Assembly: GCF_036997615.1 (NCBI RefSeq) | Contig: NZ_JAWLQA010000073.1 | DNA: 9,430 bases | Source: Brachyspira sp949287565 | Lineage (GTDB): Bacteria > Spirochaetota > Brachyspiria > Brachyspirales > Brachyspiraceae | Reading direction: 5' to 3' (one strand) | In this document: piece by piece, positions 1 through 4,967 of the stretch | Numbering within the stretch: position 1 is the stretch's first letter | Layout: every line of letters starts with the position of its first letter | The notes under the pieces: generated by a model | Told to the model about the DNA's origin: nothing | Databases searched by the model: none | Seen by the model: the letters and a program-made list of their open reading frames with translations, nothing else | Program-made: the position numbers and the translations under genes

Positions 1-5
1 TTATT

Positions 6-34
6 ATTATACAATATATTAAAAATATTGACAA
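6..34 (-). promoter_or_regulatory. Promoter-like sequence for a gene beyond the left edge
   Basis: Read on the minus strand, TTGTCA (34-29) is followed by a 17-base spacer and a perfect TATAAT (11-6), an 11 of 12 match to the housekeeping sigma consensus with ideal spacing. It lies just downstream of the prmA stop and points left, so it would start transcription of the next minus-strand gene outside the window. The hexamer overlaps TTGACA on the plus strand, so a second, oppositely directed promoter-like sequence shares the same -35 bases. AT-rich DNA gives many chance TATAAT matches, but the spacing and -35 match make this one credible. Confidence 0.5.
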
Positions 35-56
35 ACTTAAAAATTTTCAGTATATT
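28..56 (+). promoter_or_regulatory. Possible antisense promoter at the 3' end of prmA
   Basis: TTGACA (28-33), a 17-base spacer and TATATT (51-56) form an 11 of 12 consensus match on the plus strand. It would transcribe into the 3' end of prmA in the antisense direction. No plus-strand gene follows, so a role is doubtful. The -35 is shared with the minus-strand promoter-like sequence because TTGACAA reads TTGTCAA in reverse. Confidence 0.25.
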
Positions 57-79
57 CTAATTAAACATAATTATTTTTA

Positions 80-949
80 TTATAGATTAAGCATTAAAGA
101 TACCCAATCATTTTTTCTTTTTCTTAAAATAGTATTGAGTTTATTTTCTCTAATAGCATTAATCATATACGATTCTTTTTCTAGTAAAATTCCTGATAAT
201 ATTAAAGTAGAACTCGGTTTTAATAATTCTTTTAAATCCGGAAGAATATCTATTAAAATATCAGTTTCAATATTAGCTATTACTAAATCAAATTTTAAAT
301 TCATATTGATTAAATCTCTAGCATTTCCAAGTATAACATTATCAAGCTTTATACTGTTGTAATCAGCATTATCGAGAGTGCAGTGAACAGCATCATTATC
401 AATATCTATAGAAGTAATATTTCTCGCCCCTAATTTATGAGCGAATAATGATAATATACCGCTTCCGCATCCTACATCAACTATACTTTTTGAAATAATA
501 TCATTGTTATTTGAATATTCATAAATCATTTCAAGTGCAAGCGATGTAGTTTCATGAGTTCCAGAACCGAATGCATACTGCTTTGCTATATAAAGCGGAT
601 TTTCACATTCTTCATTATGAAAATCTTTTAAATTCGGTACTATAGTAACATCTCCTATATTGAAAGGTTTAAGAAAATCCATATATGAAGTTAAATATTC
701 TTCAGATTTTAATTCTTCTATTTTATAAGTATATTCAGCTATACCTTTTATATTTTCTTCTATTATATTTAGATTATTTTTTAATATTTCTTCATTTTCA
801 TTGTATATATTAACTATTGAAATACTTTCTTCTTTAATAGGAAATTCTGTATTAAAACCTAATATATTTAACTTACCGCTTTCTATAACAGCTTCAATTA
901 TATCTTCAAATCCTCTTTCTATTTTTATTGATAATGAATATATTAACAT
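80..949 (-). CDS. prmA: Ribosomal protein L11 methyltransferase (PrmA)
   Basis: This 289-residue protein is a class I SAM-dependent methyltransferase that, in the PrmA family, trimethylates ribosomal protein L11 in the cytoplasm. Visible marks are the family motif AFGSGTHETT (about residues 126-135, usually AFGTGTHPTT), the SAM-binding glycine loop VDVGCGSGIL (157-166), an acidic strand end SIDID (180-184), the catalytic-loop-like IANI (224-227, the NPPY-like position) and a C-terminal WVSLML (282-287). The N-terminal 100 residues correspond to the divergent L11-recognition domain. Length is normal for the family. The start is supported by GGAG five bases upstream of the ATG. It lies 29 bp downstream of the DUF4954 gene on the same strand, probably co-transcribed, although a promoter-like sequence sits in the end of that gene. 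Nothing looks damaged. Other small-molecule or protein methyltransferases are less likely because the AFGSGTHETT block is specific to this family. Confidence 0.93.
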   Translation of the reverse strand: MLIYSLSIKIERGFEDIIEAVIESGKLNILGFNTEFPIKEESISIVNIYNENEEILKNNLNIIEENIKGIAEYTYKIEELKSEEYLTSYMDFLKPFNIGDVTIVPNLKDFHNEECENPLYIAKQYAFGSGTHETTSLALEMIYEYSNNNDIISKSIVDVGCGSGILSLFAHKLGARNITSIDIDNDAVHCTLDNADYNSIKLDNVILGNARDLINMNLKFDLVIANIETDILIDILPDLKELLKPSSTLILSGILLEKESYMINAIRENKLNTILRKRKNDWVSLMLNL

Positions 950-975
950 AATGACTCCAATAATAATTTTCTATT

Positions 976-1004
976 ATATTACAATATATTAATAATATTG
1001 TTAA
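976..1004 (-). promoter_or_regulatory. Possible internal promoter for prmA
   Basis: On the minus strand TTAACA (1004-999), a 17-base spacer and TAATAT (981-976) precede the prmA start by about 27 bases; an overlapping TATAAT lies at 978-973. The block 981-1004 matches 11-34 at 21 of 24 positions, and the 11-34 block also sits in a promoter-like context. It overlaps the last codons of the DUF4954 gene, so coding constraint and AT bias could explain the match. It would allow prmA to be expressed independently of the upstream gene. Confidence 0.25.
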
Positions 1005-2964
1005 TAGATTCAATTTTATTTTCCATATCTTTTTTATATTTTATTACGAAAGTATTATCATTAACAGTGCCTCTTACAGCCTCAAAATCTTTTTCCATAA
1101 TACTTTTATCATCAATACCAGAACTTACCATTTTTGATACATCATATTCCTTTTCAACATCTTTATAAAATATATTATACGCTTCTTCTAATAGTAATTT
1201 ATGATCTTCTAATAATTTTCTTATAGTTTCTTTATTAATATCATTTATATTATATCTTGATTTTACTATATCCATTACCCAAGATTTTTCATCTTCTGAA
1301 TATATATTGTATATGTTTTCAAATCTTTCAATTAATGATTTTATATCGTTTATTTTATCGTCTTCTAAATCTTTTATAATATTATCAACTCTCTGTTTTG
1401 CACATATAAGTCCGCCTATATCAACCCATTTTTCAAAAATAGTATTTTCATTGTACTGAAGATTTTTTATAATTTCATCAATATTTTTAGAATTCTCTAT
1501 ATATGAAAGTATTTTATTATGAAGATATAAGTCTATTGCTATGGAGTATCTTTTTGAATATTTATCTAAAGAAGATATTTTTATAATCATGTTTTTATAT
1601 GTTAAAAAATCTTTATTATAAATATTATTATTTTCTTTTTTTATTTCTTTTAATATTTTTTCAGATTTAATCATTTTAGATACAGTATAAGGACTAAATA
1701 CATTAAATATTATTAAATCTTTTTTATCTCCTTTTCTTCTATCTCTATCTATCCATTTATTTTCATCTCTTGATAAACCTACACCGAATAAATTCAAAGC
1801 TGGTATAAGTCTTGTTTGATGATATCCATGTTCAGTGATATATGAGAAAGGAAAATCAGAAGTATCAACATTATCATAATGAGCACCTATAACAGTGGAG
1901 AAAGCTCCTATATAAGAAGGCCATAATATATAAGAGTTGCTTCCTGTTTTGCATCCTCTTTCCATAAAACCATGATGATAAGGTCCTAATTTGTACATAT
2001 GATTGCTTTGATTAGTTCCGCTTCCTGCATTGAAGAAAGAAAAATGACTAGCTATCAAAAGTGTGGCTTTATGATGCGTAACAGTATAAGGTCCAGCAAA
2101 TATAGAAAACATTTCTCCATGCTCTCCCTCACAGTTTGCAAATAAAAGTGAATCTTCGCATGAAAATTGTCTTCCAAGTTTAACTCCTTCACCTATGAAT
2201 GCTTTTTTTATAACTGTTCCATCAACTATATGAGCCCCTTTAAGAACAATAGAATCTTTTAATATAACAGATGTACCTATATATGAAGGACATTCTTTTG
2301 TACTTATTACTGTTGTATTATTAATTTCATCAGTATTTTCTATTGTGGCATAAGGATCTATTAAAGAATTTTTTATTAGTCTTGCATTTATTATTTGTGC
2401 ATATTTTTTTATTTTTCCGAATCTTCTTGTTTTTTGTTTTGTGTATTCATCTATAAGAGCATTAATTTTTTCACGCATTAGTTTTTCATGTCTATACATT
2501 GCAACTAAATATGCTATATGAGAATTAAGTCTATAAAATATTTTTACGCTTCTTCCATCACCTTCCATGATTGGTGAAGTTTCAACTCCGTTTCCGAAAC
2601 TGCTTTTTCCTTCCATATATATAGAACCTGCATTTTCTATAATAACCCCGTTTTCTATTTTATAATTTTCTATGAATCTTCCTACATTATTTATATAAAC
2701 ATTTCCATTAATATATACATTTATTAAAGTGGCTCTATTAATAGAAGCTAATAATTTTACTTTTTTATGATATCTAACCATTCCATTGAGAGCATTTATT
2801 TTTATTTTTCCATAAAACTGAACGTCTTTTATTCTGCTTAAATCTACATTTTTTATTAATATTTTTTCCCATGACTGAGAAGAACAGCCTTGAGATTTAA
2901 GAAAATTTATTTCTTCATTTGTGAGATTTCTGAAATCTTTATCCTGTTTTTTGAAAATATACAT
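979..2964 (-). CDS. DUF4954 family protein, left-handed beta-helix-like, function unknown
   Basis: About 661 residues, close to the usual length of the DUF4954 family. It resembles the Bacteroides members I remember from end to end: the opening FRNLTNEEINFLKSQGC (11-27), FGNGVE (123-128), GPYTVTHHKATLLIA (291-305), NAGSGTNQSNHMYKLGP (312-328), ILWPS (346-350), and FPFSYI (371-376). The region from about 45 to 380 is rich in short Ile/Val/Gly hexad-like steps, as in left-handed beta-helix (hexapeptide) acyl- or nucleotidyl-transferase folds. The last 200 residues look helical, acidic and lysine-rich. No signal peptide or membrane helix is seen, so it is probably cytoplasmic. Some relatives are labelled as UDP-GlcNAc pyrophosphorylase-related, but I see no nucleotidyltransferase motif and do not assign a reaction. 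An ATG at 2988 would add eight residues but has no ribosome binding site. The ATG at 2964 has AGGA 12 bases upstream and begins where family similarity starts, so I prefer it. Likely first gene of an operon with prmA. Confidence 0.85.
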   Translation of the reverse strand: MYIFKKQDKDFRNLTNEEINFLKSQGCSSQSWEKILIKNVDLSRIKDVQFYGKIKINALNGMVRYHKKVKLLASINRATLINVYINGNVYINNVGRFIENYKIENGVIIENAGSIYMEGKSSFGNGVETSPIMEGDGRSVKIFYRLNSHIAYLVAMYRHEKLMREKINALIDEYTKQKTRRFGKIKKYAQIINARLIKNSLIDPYATIENTDEINNTTVISTKECPSYIGTSVILKDSIVLKGAHIVDGTVIKKAFIGEGVKLGRQFSCEDSLLFANCEGEHGEMFSIFAGPYTVTHHKATLLIASHFSFFNAGSGTNQSNHMYKLGPYHHGFMERGCKTGSNSYILWPSYIGAFSTVIGAHYDNVDTSDFPFSYITEHGYHQTRLIPALNLFGVGLSRDENKWIDRDRRKGDKKDLIIFNVFSPYTVSKMIKSEKILKEIKKENNNIYNKDFLTYKNMIIKISSLDKYSKRYSIAIDLYLHNKILSYIENSKNIDEIIKNLQYNENTIFEKWVDIGGLICAKQRVDNIIKDLEDDKINDIKSLIERFENIYNIYSEDEKSWVMDIVKSRYNINDINKETIRKLLEDHKLLLEEAYNIFYKDVEKEYDVSKMVSSGIDDKSIMEKDFEAVRGTVNDNTFVIKYKKDMENKIESINNIINIL

Positions 2965-2976
2965 AATTAAAAGTTT

Positions 2977-2980
2977 TCCT
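2977..2980 (-). promoter_or_regulatory. Shine-Dalgarno site deciding the DUF4954 start
   Basis: AAGGAAAAC on the minus strand places AGGA 12 bases before the ATG at 2964. The alternative ATG at 2988 is preceded only by A/T-rich sequence. The spacing is long, so the choice rests jointly on this site and on where homology begins. Confidence 0.5.
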
Positions 2981-3020
2981 TTTTTCATTATTTATTAGTC
3001 ATTATGTTAACTTTGTGATT

Positions 3021-3041
3021 TTGTGTAAAATTTGTGTAAAA
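3021..3041. repeat. 11-bp tandem repeat in the DUF4954 leader
   Basis: TTGTGTAAAA occurs twice, at 3021-3030 and 3032-3041, separated by a single T, and a shorter related TTGTGATTTT lies just before (3013-3022). On the minus strand this reads as two TTTTACACAA blocks, 57 to 77 bases upstream of the DUF4954 start. The period of 11 bases is near one helical turn, which would suit cooperative protein binding, but simple AT-rich slippage is an equally good explanation. Confidence 0.45.
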
Positions 3042-3075
3042 ATCAAAATTCGTTAAAAAATGAAAAATATTACAG

Positions 3076-3104
3076 ATTATATATCAAAATTAAATAATTT
3101 TCTA
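3076..3104 (-). promoter_or_regulatory. Candidate promoter of the DUF4954-prmA operon
   Basis: A perfect TATAAT (3081-3076, minus strand) with TAGAAA (3104-3099) 17 bases upstream, the latter matching four of six -35 bases. Transcription would give a leader of roughly 105 bases that includes the 11-bp tandem repeat. The weak -35 keeps confidence low. Confidence 0.3.
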
Positions 3105-3168
3105 TTACTATATAGAATAAATTTAGATTTTTTATATTGACTTTTTTTTATATGAATATACGATGATC

Positions 3169-3191
3169 TTAATTCAATTTTTTGTATGGCA
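3169..3191. repeat. 23-bp direct repeat, copy 1
   Basis: The sequence beginning TTAATTCAATTTTTTGTATG and ending GCA is repeated exactly at 3313-3335. This copy runs into the perfect hairpin at 3187-3212, sharing its first bases (TGGCA). A chance 23-base identity this close is unlikely even in AT-rich DNA, because the right third (GTATGGCA) is not low complexity. Confidence 0.75.
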
Positions 3192-3212
3192 GGGATAATT
3201 ATATCCCTGCCA
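3187..3212. repeat. Perfect 11-bp inverted repeat (hairpin)
   Basis: TGGCAGGGATA (3187-3197) pairs perfectly with TATCCCTGCCA (3202-3212) around a four-base loop ATTA. It is by far the most GC-rich hairpin in the interval. It is not a standard intrinsic terminator: the six-T run lies 5' of the stem on the plus strand, and the minus-strand product is followed by ACAAAAAATTG rather than U residues. It might act as an RNA 3'-end stabiliser for the lipoprotein transcript, a protein-binding palindrome or part of a dispersed repeat. Confidence 0.7.
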
Positions 3213-3312
3213 GTTAATAAATCTCTTAATTAGAAATATAAATAAAATATTTGTTGAATAATAATATCTAGTTTGTTTATTAGGTATGACTATCAATATA
3301 TTCACACCTTTT

Positions 3313-3335
3313 TTAATTCAATTTTTTGTATGGCA
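3313..3335. repeat. 23-bp direct repeat, copy 2
   Basis: Exact second copy of 3169-3191, 144 bp away, about 35 bases beyond the lipoprotein stop. After the shared GGCA the sequences differ: here GTATG (3328-3332) can pair with CATAC (3338-3342) to form a small five-bp hairpin instead of the 11-bp one of copy 1. The stem arms differ while the flank is conserved, which resembles diverged copies of a small intergenic element. Confidence 0.75.
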
Positions 3336-3370
3336 AGCATACTTTAGAAAAAGCAACTTACTAATTTTAA

Positions 3371-3969
3371 TTAGTTTTCCCAATTTTGTTCAGGAGTAAA
3401 TTCTAATACTATTTTTGCAGAACCATCTCCTCCTATAGTAACTTTTACAGCTTCAAAAGTAGTTTTATCTAATTCATGCTTATCATCAGCTGGTTTAAGA
3501 GTTAAATTGATAGAAGCGGGATTTTTACCAGCAGCAGTAGGTTTAAAGCTTTCAGCATCATTTGATATAACTAATCCATTAACAGATAATGTTTTTAAAG
3601 CTTCTGCTAAAGCTGTTTTTAAAGTTGCAGTTTTTATTTTTGAATCACCGCCGGCACTTTTATCTTTTACTGTTAAAGCTATTTTTCCATCAGTTATTTT
3701 AGCGTCAGCAAATGAAACACTATCTTCATCAGTTTTAGAAGTTACAGTTGCAAGTTTTTTATAGCATCTTCAACTTCATTTAATTTAACTGCTGTTTTTT
3801 TAACTTCTGGAGTACTTGGAGTAGATCCATCACCTCCTGTTGGTTTAGATTCTGTTGTTGTTTCTGTGTTTGAATCTTTAACAGGATCTGTTGTTTTGTT
3901 GTTACAGCTTACTGCAAATATTGCTGATGCTGCAACTACTAAAAATAGTGTGAAAAGTTTTTTGTTCAT
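3371..3969 (-). pseudogene. Frame-split lipoprotein gene (signal peptide plus downstream half in another frame)
   Basis: The 5' part (3969-3742) encodes 75 residues beginning MNKKLFTLFLVVAASAIFAVSC. This is a lipoprotein signal peptide with a hydrophobic core and a relaxed lipobox AVSC, so the lipid would be attached to Cys22. A Thr/Ser/Pro-rich linker follows. The frame ends soon after AIKN. In the -1 frame the coding sequence continues without a stop from about 3754 to TAA at 3373-3371, reading KLATVTSKTDEDSVSFADAK and ending EFTPEQNWEN. Restoring one base gives a protein of 199 residues, a small surface or periplasmic-facing lipoprotein with a beta-strand-rich domain. I do not recognise the family. 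AAAGGAG seven bases before the ATG is the best ribosome binding site in the window, suggesting strong translation. The break is in an A6 run. Possible causes are phase variation, recent inactivation, a sequencing indel or programmed frameshifting. The downstream half has no start codon with a binding site, so it is not an independent gene. Confidence 0.8.
3754..3760 (-). other. A_AAA_AAC slippery-type heptamer at the frame break
   Basis: On the minus strand the reading frame runs ATA AAA AAC TTG, so the heptamer A AAA AAC sits in the exact zero-frame register X XXY YYZ known for -1 ribosomal frameshifting. A -1 slip here leads straight into the open downstream half (CTT GCA ACT...). I see no strong stimulatory stem 5-10 bases downstream (only a weak ATGAA/TTCAT pairing further on) and no purine-rich internal Shine-Dalgarno upstream. 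The run of six A residues is equally a mutational hot spot. Confidence 0.4.
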
Positions 3970-3976
3970 ATCTGAA

Positions 3977-3983
3977 CTCCTTT
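3977..3983 (-). promoter_or_regulatory. Strong Shine-Dalgarno of the lipoprotein gene
   Basis: AAAGGAG on the minus strand lies seven bases upstream of the ATG at 3969, close to ideal. It argues that the gene was, or is, actively translated. Confidence 0.75.
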
Positions 3984-4088
3984 ATTGAAATTTATAATAA
4001 ACATTATCACTAATGCTTATTTGAAAAATTATATTAGAAACATTTATATTTTTTGATATGATATTCATTAAGAATTATTTGATTGTTA

Positions 4089-4130
4089 TTGTAAAGATTG
4101 ATTTTTAGTTTGTGTAATCTAACTTTACAA
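4089..4130. repeat. 8-bp inverted repeat
   Basis: TTGTAAAG (4089-4096) and CTTTACAA (4123-4130) are perfect inverted copies 26 bases apart, nested inside the wider pair TTAGAAACATT / AATGTTTCTAA (4034-4044 / 4154-4164). Nested pairs could fold into a long weak stem or mark a binding region. No function is evident. Confidence 0.35.
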
Positions 4131-4217
4131 GTATATTGTCTTATTTTTTTATCAATGTTTCTAACTTAACTATACTAAAATGCTAGATGGCTTTATATTT
4201 TATGTCAATGCTTAGAA

Positions 4218-4247
4218 AATATTTTTTCTACAAAAATATTATTTTTT
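4218..4247 (+). terminator. Weak AT-only terminator-like hairpin
   Basis: AATATTTTT (4218-4226) pairs with AAAAATATT (4232-4240) around TCTAC, followed by TTTTTT at 4242-4247. The shape is that of an intrinsic terminator, but the stem has no G-C pair and no plus-strand gene lies upstream, so it may be chance in AT-rich DNA. It would insulate the metal operon from any upstream plus-strand transcript. Confidence 0.2.
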
Positions 4248-4504
4248 ATTCGTTTTTTTATGAATATGAATTATTTGTTATTATTCTAATAAAAATATAA
4301 TTATTAACTAGATATCTTTTCAAATAAAAATTAAAAAATTACTGTTCTTAATTTGTAAATTGAATTATTAATAAAAATTATTATATGTAATATTTATTTG
4401 TAAAATAATAAAAAAGACTATTATTGTTAAATAATGTTTACTTTGTATTTTACATAGTGTTTTTGAAATTTAATAAAAAATTTTTAAAAAATATATTTTC
4501 ACCA

Positions 4505-4533
4505 TTGACTTAATTATTATATAAGTATATTAT
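4505..4533 (+). promoter_or_regulatory. Promoter of the arsR-type/metal ATPase operon
   Basis: TTGACT (4505-4510), a 17-base spacer and TATTAT (4528-4533) match the housekeeping consensus at 10 of 12 positions with ideal spacing. The predicted start point near 4540 gives a leader of about 29 bases before the regulator ATG. The -10 box and start point lie inside the 40-bp palindrome, the expected arrangement for direct repression. Confidence 0.7.
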
Positions 4534-4556
4534 TATATTATAATATACTTATATAA
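4517..4556. promoter_or_regulatory. 40-bp near-perfect palindrome, probable operator of the ArsR/SmtB repressor
   Basis: Positions 4517-4533 (TTATATAAGTATATTAT) pair perfectly with 4540-4556. Over the full 40 bp, 19 of 20 base pairs are symmetric, with one mismatch (4534/4539). The two outer 12-mers, ATATAAGTATAT (4519-4530) and ATATACTTATAT (4543-4554), are each nearly self-complementary (10 of 12), so the site may bind two repressor dimers 24 bp apart, about two helical turns. ArsR/SmtB operators are typically AT-rich imperfect inverted repeats overlapping the promoter of their own operon. The palindrome overlaps the -10 box and predicted start point and ends 12 bases before the regulator ATG. 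That this is the operator is inference from position and symmetry. Confidence 0.7.
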
Positions 4557-4568
4557 AGATGAGGCAAT

Positions 4569-4967
4569 ATGAAAAAGAATATAAAAAAAGATATTGAAAC
4601 TTCTGATGAAGAATATTTAAATAATGATGATGACTGTGAAATAAGTACAAAAGATTCAAATATATCATCATTAATACCAAAACTTCCAAACGATGAAGAG
4701 TTTTCACTTTTAGCAGGATTTTTTTCTGTATTTTCTGATCCTACAAGATTAAAGATAATATCTGCCCTGAGTGAGAAAGAATTATGCGTGCATGAATTAT
4801 CTTCTTTACTCGATATGAAGCAGCCTTCTATATCTCAGCATTTAAAGATGCTTTGGCAGGCTAGGGTAGTAAAGAAAAGAAAAGTAGGGCTTCATGTTTT
4901 TTATAGATTAGATGATGAGCATATAGAAAAAATTTATACATGGGGGTATGAGCATGTTAAAGAATAA
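4569..4967 (+). CDS. ArsR/SmtB-family zinc-type metal-responsive repressor
   Basis: A 132-residue winged-helix DNA-binding repressor that in this family binds its own operator without metal and lets go when metal binds. The core starts at FSLLAGFFSVFSDPTRLKII (45-64). The recognition helix-turn-helix is ELSSLLDMKQPSISQHLKML (76-95), and the wing is VVKKRKVGLHVFYRL (100-114). Metal sites: the C-terminal helix keeps all four SmtB/CzrA alpha-5 ligands at matching spacing, D116, H118, H129 and E132 (the last residue). ELCVHEL (71-77) gives C73 and H75 at the alpha-3 position where CadC/ArsR have CVC. The first 40 residues are an acidic extension with DDDC (20-23) that could supply another ligand, as the N-terminal arm does in CadC and ZiaR. 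Zinc is the most likely signal (cobalt, cadmium or lead possible); the arsenic type is unlikely. GAGG lies four bases before the ATG. The stop lies within the start of the ATPase gene, so the two are translationally coupled. Confidence 0.9.
   Translation: MKKNIKKDIETSDEEYLNNDDDCEISTKDSNISSLIPKLPNDEEFSLLAGFFSVFSDPTRLKIISALSEKELCVHELSSLLDMKQPSISQHLKMLWQARVVKKRKVGLHVFYRLDDEHIEKIYTWGYEHVKE
4942..4947 (+). promoter_or_regulatory. Shine-Dalgarno inside arsR deciding the ATPase start
   Basis: GGGGGT (a one-base wobble variant of GGAGGT) lies six bases before the ATG at 4954, but directly touches the other in-frame ATG at 4948. Spacing therefore favours 4954. The site lies inside the repressor's last codons, as expected for coupled translation. 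Confidence 0.6.

Larger units (their letters stand above)
2989..3370. other. Gene-free interval with repeats between DUF4954 and the lipoprotein gene
   Basis: About 380 bp with no convincing reading frame on either strand. It contains the DUF4954 leader with an 11-bp tandem repeat (3021-3041), a TATAAT on the minus strand at 3081-3076 with a weak upstream TAGAAA at 17-base spacing that could be the DUF4954 promoter, a perfect hairpin (3187-3212) and two copies of a 23-bp direct repeat (3169-3191 and 3313-3335). I see no transposase remnant, tRNA or recognisable riboswitch. The interval may include the 3' untranslated region of the lipoprotein transcript. Confidence 0.5.
3970..4500. other. Long gene-free AT-rich interval
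   Basis: About 530 bp with no supportable gene. It must contain the minus-strand promoter of the lipoprotein gene; a TATAAT at 4033-4028 (minus) is the clearest -10, without a good -35. Structured elements are TTAGAAACATT (4034-4044) repeated inverted as AATGTTTCTAA (4154-4164); TTGTAAAG (4089-4096) repeated inverted as CTTTACAA (4123-4130); and an all-AT hairpin with 9-bp arms (4218-4226 and 4232-4240) followed by six T residues. I see no tRNA, riboswitch or gene remnant. A small RNA cannot be excluded. Confidence 0.4.

Noticed and set aside
3187..3212. Perfect hairpin as an intrinsic terminator of the lipoprotein gene
   Set aside because: No U tract follows the stem in either direction; the T run is on the 5' side on the plus strand. 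I kept it as an inverted repeat only.
3169..3335. CRISPR-like array
   Set aside because: Only two repeat copies 144 bp apart, with no regular spacers and no cas genes.
3507..3764. 85-codon plus-strand open frame opposite the lipoprotein gene
   Set aside because: It is antisense to the downstream half of the lipoprotein coding sequence, has no ribosome binding site, and its composition mirrors the real minus-strand codons.
4569..4967. Arsenic-responsive ArsR identity
   Set aside because: The CVC arsenic-binding pattern is absent (CVH instead), the zinc alpha-5 ligands are complete, and the partner gene is a Zn/Cd/Pb pump, not an arsenite transporter or arsenate reductase.
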